From: JAFGNB01 sp050304135
GTDB lineage: Bacteria; Fibrobacterota; Chitinivibrionia; Chitinivibrionales; Chitinispirillaceae
DNA: 64,000 nt
Assembly (NCBI GenBank): GCA_050304135.1
Contig: JBNLDC010000005.1
Coordinates: 62,001 to 126,000, forward strand
Direction: 5' to 3'
Shown here in pieces: positions 35,526 through 44,681 of this stretch. The position numbers were made by a program, and so were the translations under genes. Below the pieces are notes generated by a model, which did no database searches, was not told the origin of the DNA, and saw only the letters and a list, made by a program, of their open reading frames with translations. The first letter of the stretch is position 1. Each line of letters starts with the position of its first letter.

Positions 35526-36794
35526 TCAGAACTCAAATCCGTCGGGAATCTGCACCGCCTTCGGCACAACGATAATCCCGTCGCGTACCAGAACGCCGTC
35601 ACGCCCCCCCTCGACAATCTTTTCTTTATTGACAAGACGAACATTGTTCCCGATCCGGACATCCTTGTCGAGAATCGCATTTTCAATCACGCAATTTTTC
35701 CCGATACCAAGCTGCATGGTTCCCCCCGCTTCCTCCTCGTAAAAATCGGCACCCATAAAGATGACCCGGGAGAGTCTGCTGCCGCTGCGGATTACCGAAC
35801 GAACGCCAAGTACGGAGCTTGAAACCGTGGCGTTTTCGATCATTGAACCTTCACAGATAATCGAAGAATCGATCTTCGAATCGGTGAATTTCGCCGCGGG
35901 CAGGAACCTGGCGCGGGTAAAAATCGGCTGCTGCTGATCGTAGAAATTAAACGGCGGGTTCGGTTGTGTCATTTCCATATGGGCATTGAAAAACGAACCG
36001 ATCGTTCCGATATCTTCCCAGTACCCGTTGAACGGATAGGCGAACAGCCGGTACTTGTTGATGGCTGCGGGGATGATCTGTTTTCCGAAATCGTCGAACT
36101 CGAACCCGTCGAGCAGATCGAAAAGCACTTTTTTATTGAAGATATACACTCCCATCGACCCGACATGCGTGCGGGAGGGATCGCTCGATTTGAATGGTTC
36201 TTTGAGTCGCAGCTGCGGCGGTATCGCGAAATCATCGATCACCGAATCCACTTTCGGTTTCTCCACAAAATCCACCACCTGCGAATCGGCATCCATCTTG
36301 AGCACACCCAGTTCATGCACCCGGGGGCGCTCCACCGGAACCACCCCGAGCGTTACATCAGCATCGTGCGCAAAATGAAAATTCAGAAATTTTTTAAAAT
36401 CCATCCGGTAGAGATGATCTCCGGAGAGAAGGAGAATCGTATCGCCGGCCTTGCGGAAATTGGCCATATTTTTACGCACCGCGTCTGCAGTACCCTGATA
36501 CCACCCTTTATTATCAACCGTTTGTGCCGCGGCCAACACCGAGACGAATCCGCCGGAGAACGAATCCATGCGGTACGTCTGGAAAATGTGACGATGCAGC
36601 GATTCCGAGGCAAACTGTGTCAGTACCCAGATGGAACGGATATTGTGGTGCAGGCAATTACTGATGGGGATATCAATAAGACGAAATTTACCGCCGATCG
36701 GCACCGCCGGTTTTGACCGGGTCTCGGTAAGCGGATGGAGACGACGTCCCTGTCCACCGGCAAGTATGATTGCGGTAATTAGCGGGTTCTGCAT
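35526..36794 (-). CDS. glgC: glucose-1-phosphate adenylyltransferase
   Basis: Makes ADP-glucose from ATP and glucose 1-phosphate for glycogen synthesis. 422 aa from the ATG at 36794, behind AGGAG; a GTG two codons earlier is the alternative. Motifs: ILAGGQGRRLHPLT nucleotide loop, RSKPAVPIGGKFRLIDIPISNC, YQGTADAVRKN, SGDHLYRMD, VEKP with the Glc-1-P-binding pair, and a C-terminal left-handed beta-helix (IENAILDKDVRIGNNVRL). No other glycogen gene is in the window. Confidence 0.95.
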   Translation of the reverse strand: MQNPLITAIILAGGQGRRLHPLTETRSKPAVPIGGKFRLIDIPISNCLHHNIRSIWVLTQFASESLHRHIFQTYRMDSFSGGFVSVLAAAQTVDNKGWYQGTADAVRKNMANFRKAGDTILLLSGDHLYRMDFKKFLNFHFAHDADVTLGVVPVERPRVHELGVLKMDADSQVVDFVEKPKVDSVIDDFAIPPQLRLKEPFKSSDPSRTHVGSMGVYIFNKKVLFDLLDGFEFDDFGKQIIPAAINKYRLFAYPFNGYWEDIGTIGSFFNAHMEMTQPNPPFNFYDQQQPIFTRARFLPAAKFTDSKIDSSIICEGSMIENATVSSSVLGVRSVIRSGSRLSRVIFMGADFYEEEAGGTMQLGIGKNCVIENAILDKDVRIGNNVRLVNKEKIVEGGRDGVLVRDGIIVVPKAVQIPDGFEF

Positions 36795-37075
36795 GAACAC
36801 TCCTGTGAAAAAGATGAGATGTATGCCCTTCGGATAATAGTCCGTTGTAAAAATACCGTTTCCGGACCCCTGAATTCCACCCCCATCGCACTTCCTTGAC
36901 CCGAATTTTTCTGAGTGATATAATCATATGCACTATTTTTTTGACTAGCTAATTGTGGTAAGCCTTTTTCAACACTCCGTTATCCGGCAGTAATGCGTAC
37001 TTGCATTGTATATAAGTAAACGATTCGAAAAAATCACGCAGATTTCCGTTGCCGACAAACAAGGCGGGCCCGGCG

Positions 37076-37204
37076 ATGTCTGATAAAAAAATCGATACTA
37101 TAATCAGTTTCAAAGCGATCAGTCTCTCTCTCCATCGGTGGGATTACTGCGACCTGTTGAAAGGTCGCATTTCTGACGAACAAACGGGCGCACAACAACA
37201 ATGA
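37076..37204 (+). CDS. small ORF coupled to the HDOD gene
   Basis: 42 codons, ATG at 37076, with the stop overlapping the HDOD start by four bases (ATGA). Weak purine stretch GGCGGG upstream. The product starts MSDKKIDTIISFK and ends GRISDEQTGAQQQ, with no known domain. The exact overlap suggests translational coupling, as the HDOD ATG itself has no ribosome site. The same stretch contains TATAAT at 37099-37104, so part of it could instead be promoter. Confidence 0.4.
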   Translation: MSDKKIDTIISFKAISLSLHRWDYCDLLKGRISDEQTGAQQQ

Positions 37205-38958
37205 TCAATCTTGTACTACTTTCGCAAAACATCAAGGAACAACAGATTCTCAATCTGGCACTGACGCAGGAGGGGGTGAAAGTACTGCTCTCAGAACCAT
37301 CGTACCAGAATTTTGTGTTCATCATGCAGTACATGCCCGATATCATTCTTGTCGAACTGCCGCACTTCTGCATTGACCAGCTTTCCTTCACCAGCAGAAT
37401 CCGATCCTACAAACGGACACACCTTCTCCCGATCATCGGTTATGGAAATAAGGTTGATCCGTCACTCCTGCGGGGAATGCAGGGAAACGGGATCACCACC
37501 TACCTGGAGCGTCCTCTCAAATACAGTGTACTGCTCAAACTCATTCAGCAACTGCTCAAACCGTTCAACAAAACGCTTGACGAGAAACCACCGGTCACCG
37601 AACTGGAATCAGATCTGGCGGTCATTCTCGATCAGGAAGCGCTGCCGACACAGAAGATTGAAGCGATGAGCAGACACGTCGCAAAGCTATTCGCCTTTCC
37701 TTTTACCATCGCCAAAGTTCTGCAAATCACCAATGATCAGAAAACCGGCGCAACCCACCTGGCCCGTGCGATATCTTCCGATCCCGCCATCTCGGCACAT
37801 CTTCTGAAAATCGCCAACTCGGTCTTTTTCGCCAGCAGCAACCGTCGGATAAGTTCGATAAAAGAGGCGGTAATCCGTATCGGTTTCGAGGAGACAAAGA
37901 AAATCACCATGGGAATGAGTGTCATGAACCTCTTCTCCGATTCCAATAAAAATATCGGTTTTGATCGGACCGATTTCTGGTATCACTCCCTTGCCGTGGG
38001 ACTCATTGCAGAGCGACTGGCGAAAATGATGGGGGATATCAATACGGAAGAGGCGTTTCTTGCCGGGCTTCTTCACGATCTCGGCATTCTGCTGCTCGAC
38101 GAATTTTTCCCGTCGATTTTCAGTGAGGTTCTGGAAATGACCACTAAAAATGCGGGTAGATTTTTTGACTTTGAAAAAAAGCATCTCACCGTCACCCATC
38201 TTGATCTGATCGGTGATCTGTTCCCCCGGTGGAAGATTCCCTCACAGATCACCGATGCCATTATCGGCCAATATGCCTCCGCCGGATTTGATCACCCGCC
38301 GGAATCCCTCAATGAAAAACTTTCCGTCTGCGTGGCGCTTGGAAACATTATAGCTAAACTCCTCCACAGCGGCAGAGAGTGTGACGAATACGTCACACCA
38401 GTATCCAATGAGCTGATGAAATCCGTAAAGCTTCCCCATGGTCTGCAACGCAACTTCATTGATACGATTCTGACGCAGGTGGCAACATCTCGCTCCTTTT
38501 TCGGACTGGAGGAACGGGAATACGGCTGCGAATGTCCCGACGATATCGACCCCAAAGCCATCCGGGTCGGTGTGATTAATCCCGATAAAACGATTCTCGT
38601 GCCACCCGCGGTTAGTCTTGAAAGCCATGGTATCGCGTGCGAAAACGTAACCGCCAACGCCCTCGAGTCTTCCGAAGAAAAATTTCATGCGATACTTTGG
38701 TGGGCACTCAAACCGGCCGATCCGGATACGATCCTACCGTTCACACAACTGCAACAGGCCACTATACATCAGGAGGAAAAACCGGGCAAGGTACCGGTGC
38801 TGCTTTTCTGCCCCGGTAGTGAAGATCCCGACAGGTTTCCCGGTTGTACCGTGTTCAACGATGCCTTTGATCTGCGCCTCCTTGAATCCGGACTGGCTGG
38901 AATGCTCTCTTCCTCAGCGGGGTTGAAGCCACCCCAACCTCTGGAGGGAGCTGCGTAA
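37201..38958 (+). CDS. HDOD-domain signalling protein with two receiver-like domains
   Basis: 585 aa. Residues 1-120 look like a response-regulator receiver, but the phosphoacceptor Asp is Glu52 (PDIILVELP) and the conserved Lys is Arg (LERPL). An HDOD domain spans about 145-345 (ISSDPAISAHLLKIANSVFF, AGLLHDLGILLLDEFFP). The last 140 residues show another receiver-like strand pattern (IRVGVINPDKTI, HAILWWALKP, VPVLLFCPG) without the acidic pocket. HDOD proteins act in signal output, often with c-di-GMP or two-component systems. Flanked by small coupled ORFs on both sides. Confidence 0.85.
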   Translation: MINLVLLSQNIKEQQILNLALTQEGVKVLLSEPSYQNFVFIMQYMPDIILVELPHFCIDQLSFTSRIRSYKRTHLLPIIGYGNKVDPSLLRGMQGNGITTYLERPLKYSVLLKLIQQLLKPFNKTLDEKPPVTELESDLAVILDQEALPTQKIEAMSRHVAKLFAFPFTIAKVLQITNDQKTGATHLARAISSDPAISAHLLKIANSVFFASSNRRISSIKEAVIRIGFEETKKITMGMSVMNLFSDSNKNIGFDRTDFWYHSLAVGLIAERLAKMMGDINTEEAFLAGLLHDLGILLLDEFFPSIFSEVLEMTTKNAGRFFDFEKKHLTVTHLDLIGDLFPRWKIPSQITDAIIGQYASAGFDHPPESLNEKLSVCVALGNIIAKLLHSGRECDEYVTPVSNELMKSVKLPHGLQRNFIDTILTQVATSRSFFGLEEREYGCECPDDIDPKAIRVGVINPDKTILVPPAVSLESHGIACENVTANALESSEEKFHAILWWALKPADPDTILPFTQLQQATIHQEEKPGKVPVLLFCPGSEDPDRFPGCTVFNDAFDLRLLESGLAGMLSSSAGLKPPQPLEGAA

Positions 38959-39092
38959 TGTCAATCGTCATCCTCGACAATCTTATCGAAGGACACATTA
39001 CCGAAGCGAATTATTACTCCCCGAGAGGTCAGCTGCTCATCGGTCAGAGGGAGACGATTACCGCACAACACCTCTCCCTGTTTAAAAATTGA
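38958..39092 (+). CDS. small ORF, possible truncated HDOD/HD-GYP accessory peptide
   Basis: 44 codons; the ATG shares one base with the HDOD stop (TAATG) and follows GGAGGGAG, so coupling is strong. The peptide MSIVILDNLIEG...YYSPRGQLLIGQ...ITAQHLSLFK matches the short motif (G.i.a.dv....G.lLl..G..it..hl..lk.wGv) found at the start of many HD-GYP/HDOD proteins or as a separate small gene. It ends abruptly at a TTTAAAAATTGA run; one base fewer would continue as LFKIDCDILYGL. Either a short gene or a frameshifted longer one. Confidence 0.55.
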   Translation: MSIVILDNLIEGHITEANYYSPRGQLLIGQRETITAQHLSLFKN

Positions 39093-39126
39093 CTGCGACA
39101 TCCTCTACGGTCTTTAGCAGTAGCTA

Positions 39127-39915
39127 TCACATAGCGGCCAGGTGCTCCAGAAACGAGAATGATGCGAGATTTTTCCGTATGTCCATATGGTACCTGCAGT
39201 AATCATAGACGAGCCGAAGTGCGGCAAACCCTTCCCTGAGCGGTATTCGCGAGGACTCACCGCCGCCGGGCACAAAATGGCCGGTCACTGAGTACCGGGC
39301 ATACCATTGCAGTATGCCGGTTGGAACCAGTCGATCCCGTCCTGCACTTCGCCCTGATGAACAGCGGTCGCACCGCACCAGACCGTGTTCTACGGAAAGC
39401 CATATCCGTGGCTGCCCGGCAACACTGCCGCCACAGGAGGAACACCGTTCGAAGTCGAGACTGAACCCGAGACGCGCGGCGAAATCAAAAAGGATCATTG
39501 ACAGATAGGCGCAGCTATCTCCGAATTCCCGTTCTCCCGTACTTATTACATCAAGAAACCCGAGGAGGAGTTCGAATACCTCGGGATGGGCTTCACCTGC
39601 GGGAACCGAAGCAAGGACAATATCGAACAGCAGATCACGAACCGCCGTTTTTTCGAGATCTCCACGCAATTGCGGATAAAACTCGACGATACCGCAATCG
39701 GTGATCGTGTGCAGGTCGCCGTGCTGTTTGAGATAGATTACATGTTCGATGATATAACCGCGTTCAATCGGAACGCGCCGACGGTCCGACCTGCGGACTC
39801 CTTTGGCGACGCCGTTCAGGCGGCCGTGCTCCCGCGAAAACAGCGAGGTGAGGATACTTGATTCACGATAGGGGGTAACCGAGAGCACCACCGAGAGGGT
39901 TTTTCCGATCGTCAT
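39127..39915 (-). CDS. recO: DNA repair protein RecO
   Basis: Recombination mediator that helps load RecA with RecR. 262 aa from the ATG at 39915 (GAGGG upstream). N-terminal OB fold: TLSVVLSVTPYRESSILTSLFSREHG and GVAKGVRRSDRR. The C-terminal helical part holds a zinc site with CSSC (about 174-177) and CDRC further on. Eight bases after the DUF502 gene and in line with ftsB and dprA. Confidence 0.9.
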   Translation of the reverse strand: MTIGKTLSVVLSVTPYRESSILTSLFSREHGRLNGVAKGVRRSDRRRVPIERGYIIEHVIYLKQHGDLHTITDCGIVEFYPQLRGDLEKTAVRDLLFDIVLASVPAGEAHPEVFELLLGFLDVISTGEREFGDSCAYLSMILFDFAARLGFSLDFERCSSCGGSVAGQPRIWLSVEHGLVRCDRCSSGRSAGRDRLVPTGILQWYARYSVTGHFVPGGGESSRIPLREGFAALRLVYDYCRYHMDIRKNLASFSFLEHLAAM

Positions 39916-39923
39916 GCCGTCCC

Positions 39924-40637
39924 TCAATCCCGCGGGTCGTGGACCTCGCCCTGTGCATTTTTACTGGTGAACAGATCGGTCCATTTCCACCCCCGCTTTA
40001 TTGTTGCGCTTCCCTCTTTGAGAGCCATCGCCTGATCGGCGCCGAGCAGGCCGGCGGAGACCACCAGCTTGATTGCGCTTTCAACCGGGATGTTGAGTTC
40101 CACAACTTCACTTTCAGCAATATAGAGCAGAAAGCCCGACGTCGGGTTCGGAGTGGTCGGCAGAAAAACGGCAATGAGTTTCTGCCCCACCTTGAGAGAG
40201 AATTTCGTATTCGCCTCACTGGTGACGAACCCGATACTGTAACTGTTTTCCTTGGGAAATTCTATCAGTACCGCCCGTTCGAACACCTGTTTTTTATTGA
40301 TAGATACCATATCGACAATCTGCTGGATCGTCAGATAAATTTTATTGAGGAAGGGAATACCTGCGATGATGTTATTGCCAACCGCGATCAGCTTTCTGCC
40401 GAAGTAGTTTTTTGCGGTAAGTCCGGCGAAATAGGCAATGATGAGACTTATCAGAATACCGAGTCCAGGCGGCATCTGGATACCCAGAATCCCCGGCAGT
40501 ACGGAATCAATCCACTGAAACAGCTGAACGATAATCAGCACCGTTACAAACAGTGGTATGATAAGCAGAATACCGGTGATGATATTCGACCGCATTTGTT
40601 TGAAAAGTTTCGACATAAGACGCAATGCCATGATCAT
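39924..40637 (-). CDS. DUF502 family membrane protein
   Basis: 237 aa. Two membrane helices near 18-40 and 53-75 with the family-typical GILLIIPLFVTVLII, then a beta-rich cytoplasmic or periplasmic domain with FPKENSYSIGFVTSE and VFLPTTPNPTSGFL, the DUF502 hallmark. The stop-start overlap with ftsB is four bases (ATGA). Function unknown in bacteria; plant homologues are LCV proteins. Confidence 0.87.
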   Translation of the reverse strand: MIMALRLMSKLFKQMRSNIITGILLIIPLFVTVLIIVQLFQWIDSVLPGILGIQMPPGLGILISLIIAYFAGLTAKNYFGRKLIAVGNNIIAGIPFLNKIYLTIQQIVDMVSINKKQVFERAVLIEFPKENSYSIGFVTSEANTKFSLKVGQKLIAVFLPTTPNPTSGFLLYIAESEVVELNIPVESAIKLVVSAGLLGADQAMALKEGSATIKRGWKWTDLFTSKNAQGEVHDPRD

Positions 40638-40924
40638 TTCCCCTCTACGAACTTGAACATTTTCTCATTTTTCCGTGCCATACCGTACTTCTCCCGTGCG
40701 ATACGTTCAATGTACGCGGTGTCATTTTTAAGACGTTGTATCTCGATTTTAAGTGAATCTATGGTCTGCCGCGATGTGTTGAGTTCCTCGTTGAGCGACC
40801 TCATCTGTCGCCATGTGCGATAGAGCGCCACCACACCCTGATCACCCGCCAGAAGTGCCCCACCCACCGCAAGCACCACCACACACCCGGCTCCGATCAC
40901 CAGTCGACGTCGACGTTGCCGCAT
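40634..40924 (-). CDS. ftsB: FtsB/DivIC-type septum formation initiator
   Basis: 96 aa. A basic N terminus (RQRRRR), one membrane helix (about 8-27), and a coiled coil (about 35-70) ending with AREKYGMARKNEKMFKF, where the Y/F-G-M-x-R/K-x-x-E pattern of FtsB/DivIC is clear. Part of the FtsQLB-type division complex. The ATG at 40924 follows GAGG; a GTG at 40930 is the alternative. Between dprA and the DUF502 gene. Confidence 0.85.
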   Translation of the reverse strand: MRQRRRRLVIGAGCVVVLAVGGALLAGDQGVVALYRTWRQMRSLNEELNTSRQTIDSLKIEIQRLKNDTAYIERIAREKYGMARKNEKMFKFVEGK

Positions 40925-40931
40925 TGTCACC

Positions 40932-42026
40932 TCACACCCGTACGTACTGCTGGCCGCTGCACTGCTGCACGAAACCCTTGAGTTCCAGATTCAACAGCAT
41001 GACAAACAGATCGGTAACCGCCATACCAAGCTGTTCGGCAATCGCATCAATCCGCAGCGGCTCATTGGTAAGGCCTTCAAGCACACGCCGTTCATCATCG
41101 GTAAATATGTTTTCCGGCGGTTCCGAAGGCGGTATCCGATCGGTGTTCAAACGATGCGACGTAATCACCGCCAGACTCTCGGCAAGTTCTCTGCCGTTTC
41201 TGACCGGGGTAGCACCGTCTCTGATAAGATTGAATGTACCTCTGCTGAGCGGTGAATTGATCGGCCCCGGTACGGCCGCGACCTCTCTTCCCTGTTGCAA
41301 AGCATACCCGGCGGTGATCAGCGACCCGCTTTTCTCGCCGGCTTCCACTACAACCACCGCTGTGCTCAATCCACTGATTATACGATTCCTTCGGGGAAAA
41401 TTAAATGCTTCAGGTGGAGTTCCCATCGGAAATTCCGAAACAATACAACCGTTTTCAATAATACGTTCACCGAGTTCCCGGTTCGATCGCGGGTACACCT
41501 CTTCAACACCGCACCCGAGCACCGCGATGGTCTCACCACCGGCGGCAACCGCAGTCTCGTGCGCTACGGCATCGATACCGCGGGCAAGCCCGCTCACGAT
41601 GACAAAGGAACATTCGGCAAGCTCCCTGACCACCGTAGCGGTGGCATGTTTTCCATACACGGTAGGCGAACGCGACCCGACCACCGCCACCGCGTGACGT
41701 TCAAAAACCGAACAATCTCCCCGGACATAGAGTACCGGTGGGGGAGCGAAGATCTCTCTAAGATACTGCGGATACCGCTCATCCTCAAGAGTAAGTATGG
41801 TAATGTGCATCTGCCGGGCTGTTTCGAGCTGCTGCTCCACCCGTTCCCTGAATACCGGATCGCGCAGCTGATCCGCCGCTTCCGCGGAAATCATTCCTTC
41901 CCGGCGGAGATTGGCGGGAGCCTCTTCGAGTACCGCTTCCGGAGAACCGTATCGCTCCAGCAGTTTCGCGAAACCGACGGCACCGAGACGATGAAGATTA
42001 TTGAGGAATACCCAGGCAAACGACAT
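40932..42026 (-). CDS. dprA: DNA processing protein DprA
   Basis: Protects incoming single-stranded DNA and loads RecA during natural transformation. 364 aa. The Rossmann core shows VVGSRSPTVYGKHAT, VSGLARGIDAVAHETA, LGCGVEEVYPRSNREL and ISEFPMGTPPEAFNFPRRNRIISGLS-type blocks in order. A C-terminal winged-helix domain (about 300-364) follows. Short N-terminal SAM-like domain. The ATG at 42026 has no clear ribosome site. Confidence 0.94.
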   Translation of the reverse strand: MSFAWVFLNNLHRLGAVGFAKLLERYGSPEAVLEEAPANLRREGMISAEAADQLRDPVFRERVEQQLETARQMHITILTLEDERYPQYLREIFAPPPVLYVRGDCSVFERHAVAVVGSRSPTVYGKHATATVVRELAECSFVIVSGLARGIDAVAHETAVAAGGETIAVLGCGVEEVYPRSNRELGERIIENGCIVSEFPMGTPPEAFNFPRRNRIISGLSTAVVVVEAGEKSGSLITAGYALQQGREVAAVPGPINSPLSRGTFNLIRDGATPVRNGRELAESLAVITSHRLNTDRIPPSEPPENIFTDDERRVLEGLTNEPLRIDAIAEQLGMAVTDLFVMLLNLELKGFVQQCSGQQYVRV

Positions 42027-42251
42027 AGCTTATTCAGATCAGGTGAAATCGTATCCGGTTGTAAAAAGGATGCGCCATGGCTGCCCGAACACGAGTCTCT
42101 ACGCTGCCGCCATTAGCAAATCCGGCAGAAAAATAATACCTGCCAGTCACCTTTCGGCGAAGTCCTTCGTGTTGAGTACGTGAAAGTTTGAAAGTTATTC
42201 CGGACAGTACCGTAAGTAGCTTAAACGGCAGGTGAAAGTATCTCCGGACGA

Positions 42252-42860
42252 TCAGAAATCCCTGGTTACTTCCACGGTACTGACGATCTCCTCGAACACC
42301 GGAAGAAAATTTTCGAACAGTTGCGGTTTTGTCCAGAACGAGAGCCGGATATCGTAGGTACCGACCACAAAGAAAAACTCGGCGAACCGGTACCCGGCCC
42401 GGTCATAGACCCATTTCACCATCTGCTGACTGCCGGTAATGAAATCAACCGGATTACTGTCGCAATCAACATCGTCTTTGTTGAGTTCCCTGATATACGT
42501 CGCGTATTCACGGGGGGGCTCATTGAGATTGAGGGCGACCGCCTTGATGCCGTAGAGTTCCTCAACCGTACTTCCCATGAACAGCAGCTCACCACCGGAC
42601 TCCTGGATCGTTGCAGCGAACTCACGGTAATAGCGGTTCATGGAATTGGGATCGGTGATGATATTCCATTTACCCCGAAGGGTAAGCAGAAAACCGATCC
42701 CCTCGTTTTTATATACATTGTCTTCGGGAAAGAAATGATCCGGATAGAACTGACGAATCGGTGCACTGCAGGTAAGCAGCAACAGAGATACCGACAGGAT
42801 CACTACCCGCGACATTGTGCGCAGCAGCAGGTGATTTCCGTTCACGTTTTCCAGCTCCAT
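42252..42860 (-). CDS. lipoprotein of unknown function
   Basis: 202 aa. I start at the ATG at 42860, two bases after the murA stop, which gives a signal peptide and lipobox LLTCSAP (Cys near 31); the open frame extends into murA. The mature part is about 170 residues of mixed alpha/beta (GIGFLLTLRGKWNII, EFFFVVGTYDIRLSFWTKP), reminiscent of small PsbP/DUF1795-like exported proteins, but I cannot name the family. Likely cotranscribed with murA. Confidence 0.65.
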   Translation of the reverse strand: MELENVNGNHLLLRTMSRVVILSVSLLLLTCSAPIRQFYPDHFFPEDNVYKNEGIGFLLTLRGKWNIITDPNSMNRYYREFAATIQESGGELLFMGSTVEELYGIKAVALNLNEPPREYATYIRELNKDDVDCDSNPVDFITGSQQMVKWVYDRAGYRFAEFFFVVGTYDIRLSFWTKPQLFENFLPVFEEIVSTVEVTRDF

Positions 42861-42861
42861 C

Positions 42862-44193
42862 CTATGCCGAAGTCGCTTTTCTGCGATCACCGGTCCGCTC
42901 GATGTCGGCCCCGAGCGCGCGTAACCGTTCGTCAATACGCTCGTACCCCCGGTCGATCTGACTGATGTTATCAATCGTACTTTTTCCCTCTGCAGCCAGC
43001 GCCGCAATTAGAAGCGCCATACCGGCCCGGATATCCGGTGAGCTGATCGAACCGCCATAGAGCTGTGCCGGTCCGACGATCACCGCACGATGCGGATCGC
43101 ACAGTACGACCTGCGCTCCCATCGAAAGCAGTTTGTCGACAAAAAACAGCCGCGACTCGAACATTTTCTCATGCACCAGGCAGGTTCCTTCCGACTGGGT
43201 CGCGACCACCAGCAGAATTGACATGAGATCCGTGGGAAAACCCGGCCAGGGGGCGTCCTCAATCCGGGGAATCGCTCCACCGATATCCCGCGCGATCCGC
43301 AACCGCTGGTTGTCGGGCACAAACAGGGAACCATGCTCCGGATCGACCTCCACCTCAACACCGATCCGTTTGAACTGCAGGAGAATCATCCGCATCTGCC
43401 GCATGTCGACCTCTCTGATCGTCAGGGCACTGCGAGTTGCCGCCGCCAGTCCGATAAACGAGCCGGCCTCGATGAAATCAGGTCCGATAGTGAACTCCAC
43501 CGGTTCAGACGATATACCGTTGCCATGAATAGTGAGTATGTTCGAACCGATCCCTTCAAACTGAATACCGGTTTTTTCAAGAAACCGGCAGAGCCCCTGC
43601 ACATGCGGTTCCGAGGCGGCATTACTGATCGTGGTGGTTCCGCGCGCCCCTGCAGCAGCGATAATGGCGTTTTCGGTAGCGGTTACCGATGCCTCATCAA
43701 GATAAATATCGGCACCGGTCAATCCATCCGGAGCATCAAGAATGTAGCTGGTTTCAGCCATCGCCGTCCGTTCCACCCGCAACGTTGCTCCCAGAGCGGT
43801 GAGTACCAGAAAATGCGTATCAAGACGTCGTCTGCCGATCGCATCGCCACCCGGCTGCAGAATGACCGCGCTACCGGTCCGCACCAGCAGCGATGAGGCG
43901 AAGAGCACCGAAGCCCGTATCGCGTTTGAAAGTTCAACGGGAAGTGTCGAGGAGGTTATCGAAGCGGTGGTGAGCGTTACCGTATGGGCATCCTCCCATA
44001 TACTTTGCGTCCCGAGTGCTTCGGCAATCGCCACCATGGCACGGACGTCACCGATATCGGGCATATTGCGGAGCGTGACCCTGCCGTTGCAGAGCAGTGC
44101 AGCAGCCACCATCGGAAGTGCCTCATTTTTATTACCGGCAACCGTGACGGTTCCCGAAAGCTGCAGACCACCGTGTACTATAAATCTGTTCAT
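42862..44193 (-). CDS. murA: UDP-N-acetylglucosamine 1-carboxyvinyltransferase with Asp at the catalytic Cys position
   Basis: First committed step of peptidoglycan synthesis: adds enolpyruvate from PEP to UDP-GlcNAc. 443 aa. VAGNKNEALPMVAAALL holds the Lys-Asn substrate residues. The active loop reads LQPGGDAIGRRRLDTHF: Asp117 (codon 43843-43845) stands where most MurA proteins have the Cys alkylated by fosfomycin. Asp-type MurA occurs naturally in mycobacteria, chlamydiae and Borrelia. Later motifs (PDFIEAGSFIGLAAATR, PGFPTDLMS, DIRAGMALLIAAL) are normal. The ATG at 44193 is chosen; an ATG at 44202 is possible. Confidence 0.94.
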   Translation of the reverse strand: MNRFIVHGGLQLSGTVTVAGNKNEALPMVAAALLCNGRVTLRNMPDIGDVRAMVAIAEALGTQSIWEDAHTVTLTTASITSSTLPVELSNAIRASVLFASSLLVRTGSAVILQPGGDAIGRRRLDTHFLVLTALGATLRVERTAMAETSYILDAPDGLTGADIYLDEASVTATENAIIAAAGARGTTTISNAASEPHVQGLCRFLEKTGIQFEGIGSNILTIHGNGISSEPVEFTIGPDFIEAGSFIGLAAATRSALTIREVDMRQMRMILLQFKRIGVEVEVDPEHGSLFVPDNQRLRIARDIGGAIPRIEDAPWPGFPTDLMSILLVVATQSEGTCLVHEKMFESRLFFVDKLLSMGAQVVLCDPHRAVIVGPAQLYGGSISSPDIRAGMALLIAALAAEGKSTIDNISQIDRGYERIDERLRALGADIERTGDRRKATSA

Positions 44194-44681
44194 AGCCCCC
44201 ATCCTGCCAGACTGCAAATCGTATCAGCCACCGGCAACTGAAGTGCAGTACGGTAAACGTACGGTCACCACCGATGTGAACCAGGTACAAAATACCATTG
44301 AAGCGCATAAATTTCAAAAAATGCGTAATGATGTACGATACTGTTCTCATTCTCCAAAAGAAGTGGTATATTATTCAAAGAGATTCTCCAGATGCTCTAC
44401 CTGTTGAGTGTCAATTTCTTGACGAACACCGTTCTTCTGGGAATTCTTCTTTGAGTAGCTAGTGCATGCCACTCTCTGTGAGCGGATTAACGAATTACTC
44501 AAGGGAACAACCAATTTTCCAAAAAGAAGGATCAAGAAATGGCCCACGGGTAGGGCATTTTTATTGGCTGTTCAGGTTGTTACCCACGTCTGCTGTAACT
44601 GCACGTAAACTACCTATGAAAACACCACTCGCCGAAACAGCCTGTCGTGCGGCACGCACAGCGGCAAAAAGGTATACGGAT
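44194..44681. other. intergenic region between the kinase and murA
   Basis: 488 bases without a credible gene on either strand. The murA-proximal part holds a candidate promoter. A weak GCCC/GGGC hairpin followed by ATTTTTATT lies near 44538-44564 on the plus strand. No clear terminator for the kinase was found. Confidence 0.45.
44289..44317 (-). promoter_or_regulatory. candidate promoter of murA
   Basis: On the minus strand TTGAAA (44312-44317) and TATTTT (44289-44294) are separated by exactly 17 bases, about 95 bases before the murA start. Confidence 0.4.

Noticed and set aside
39939..40823. 294-codon plus-strand frame
   Set aside because: Antisense to the DUF502 and ftsB genes.
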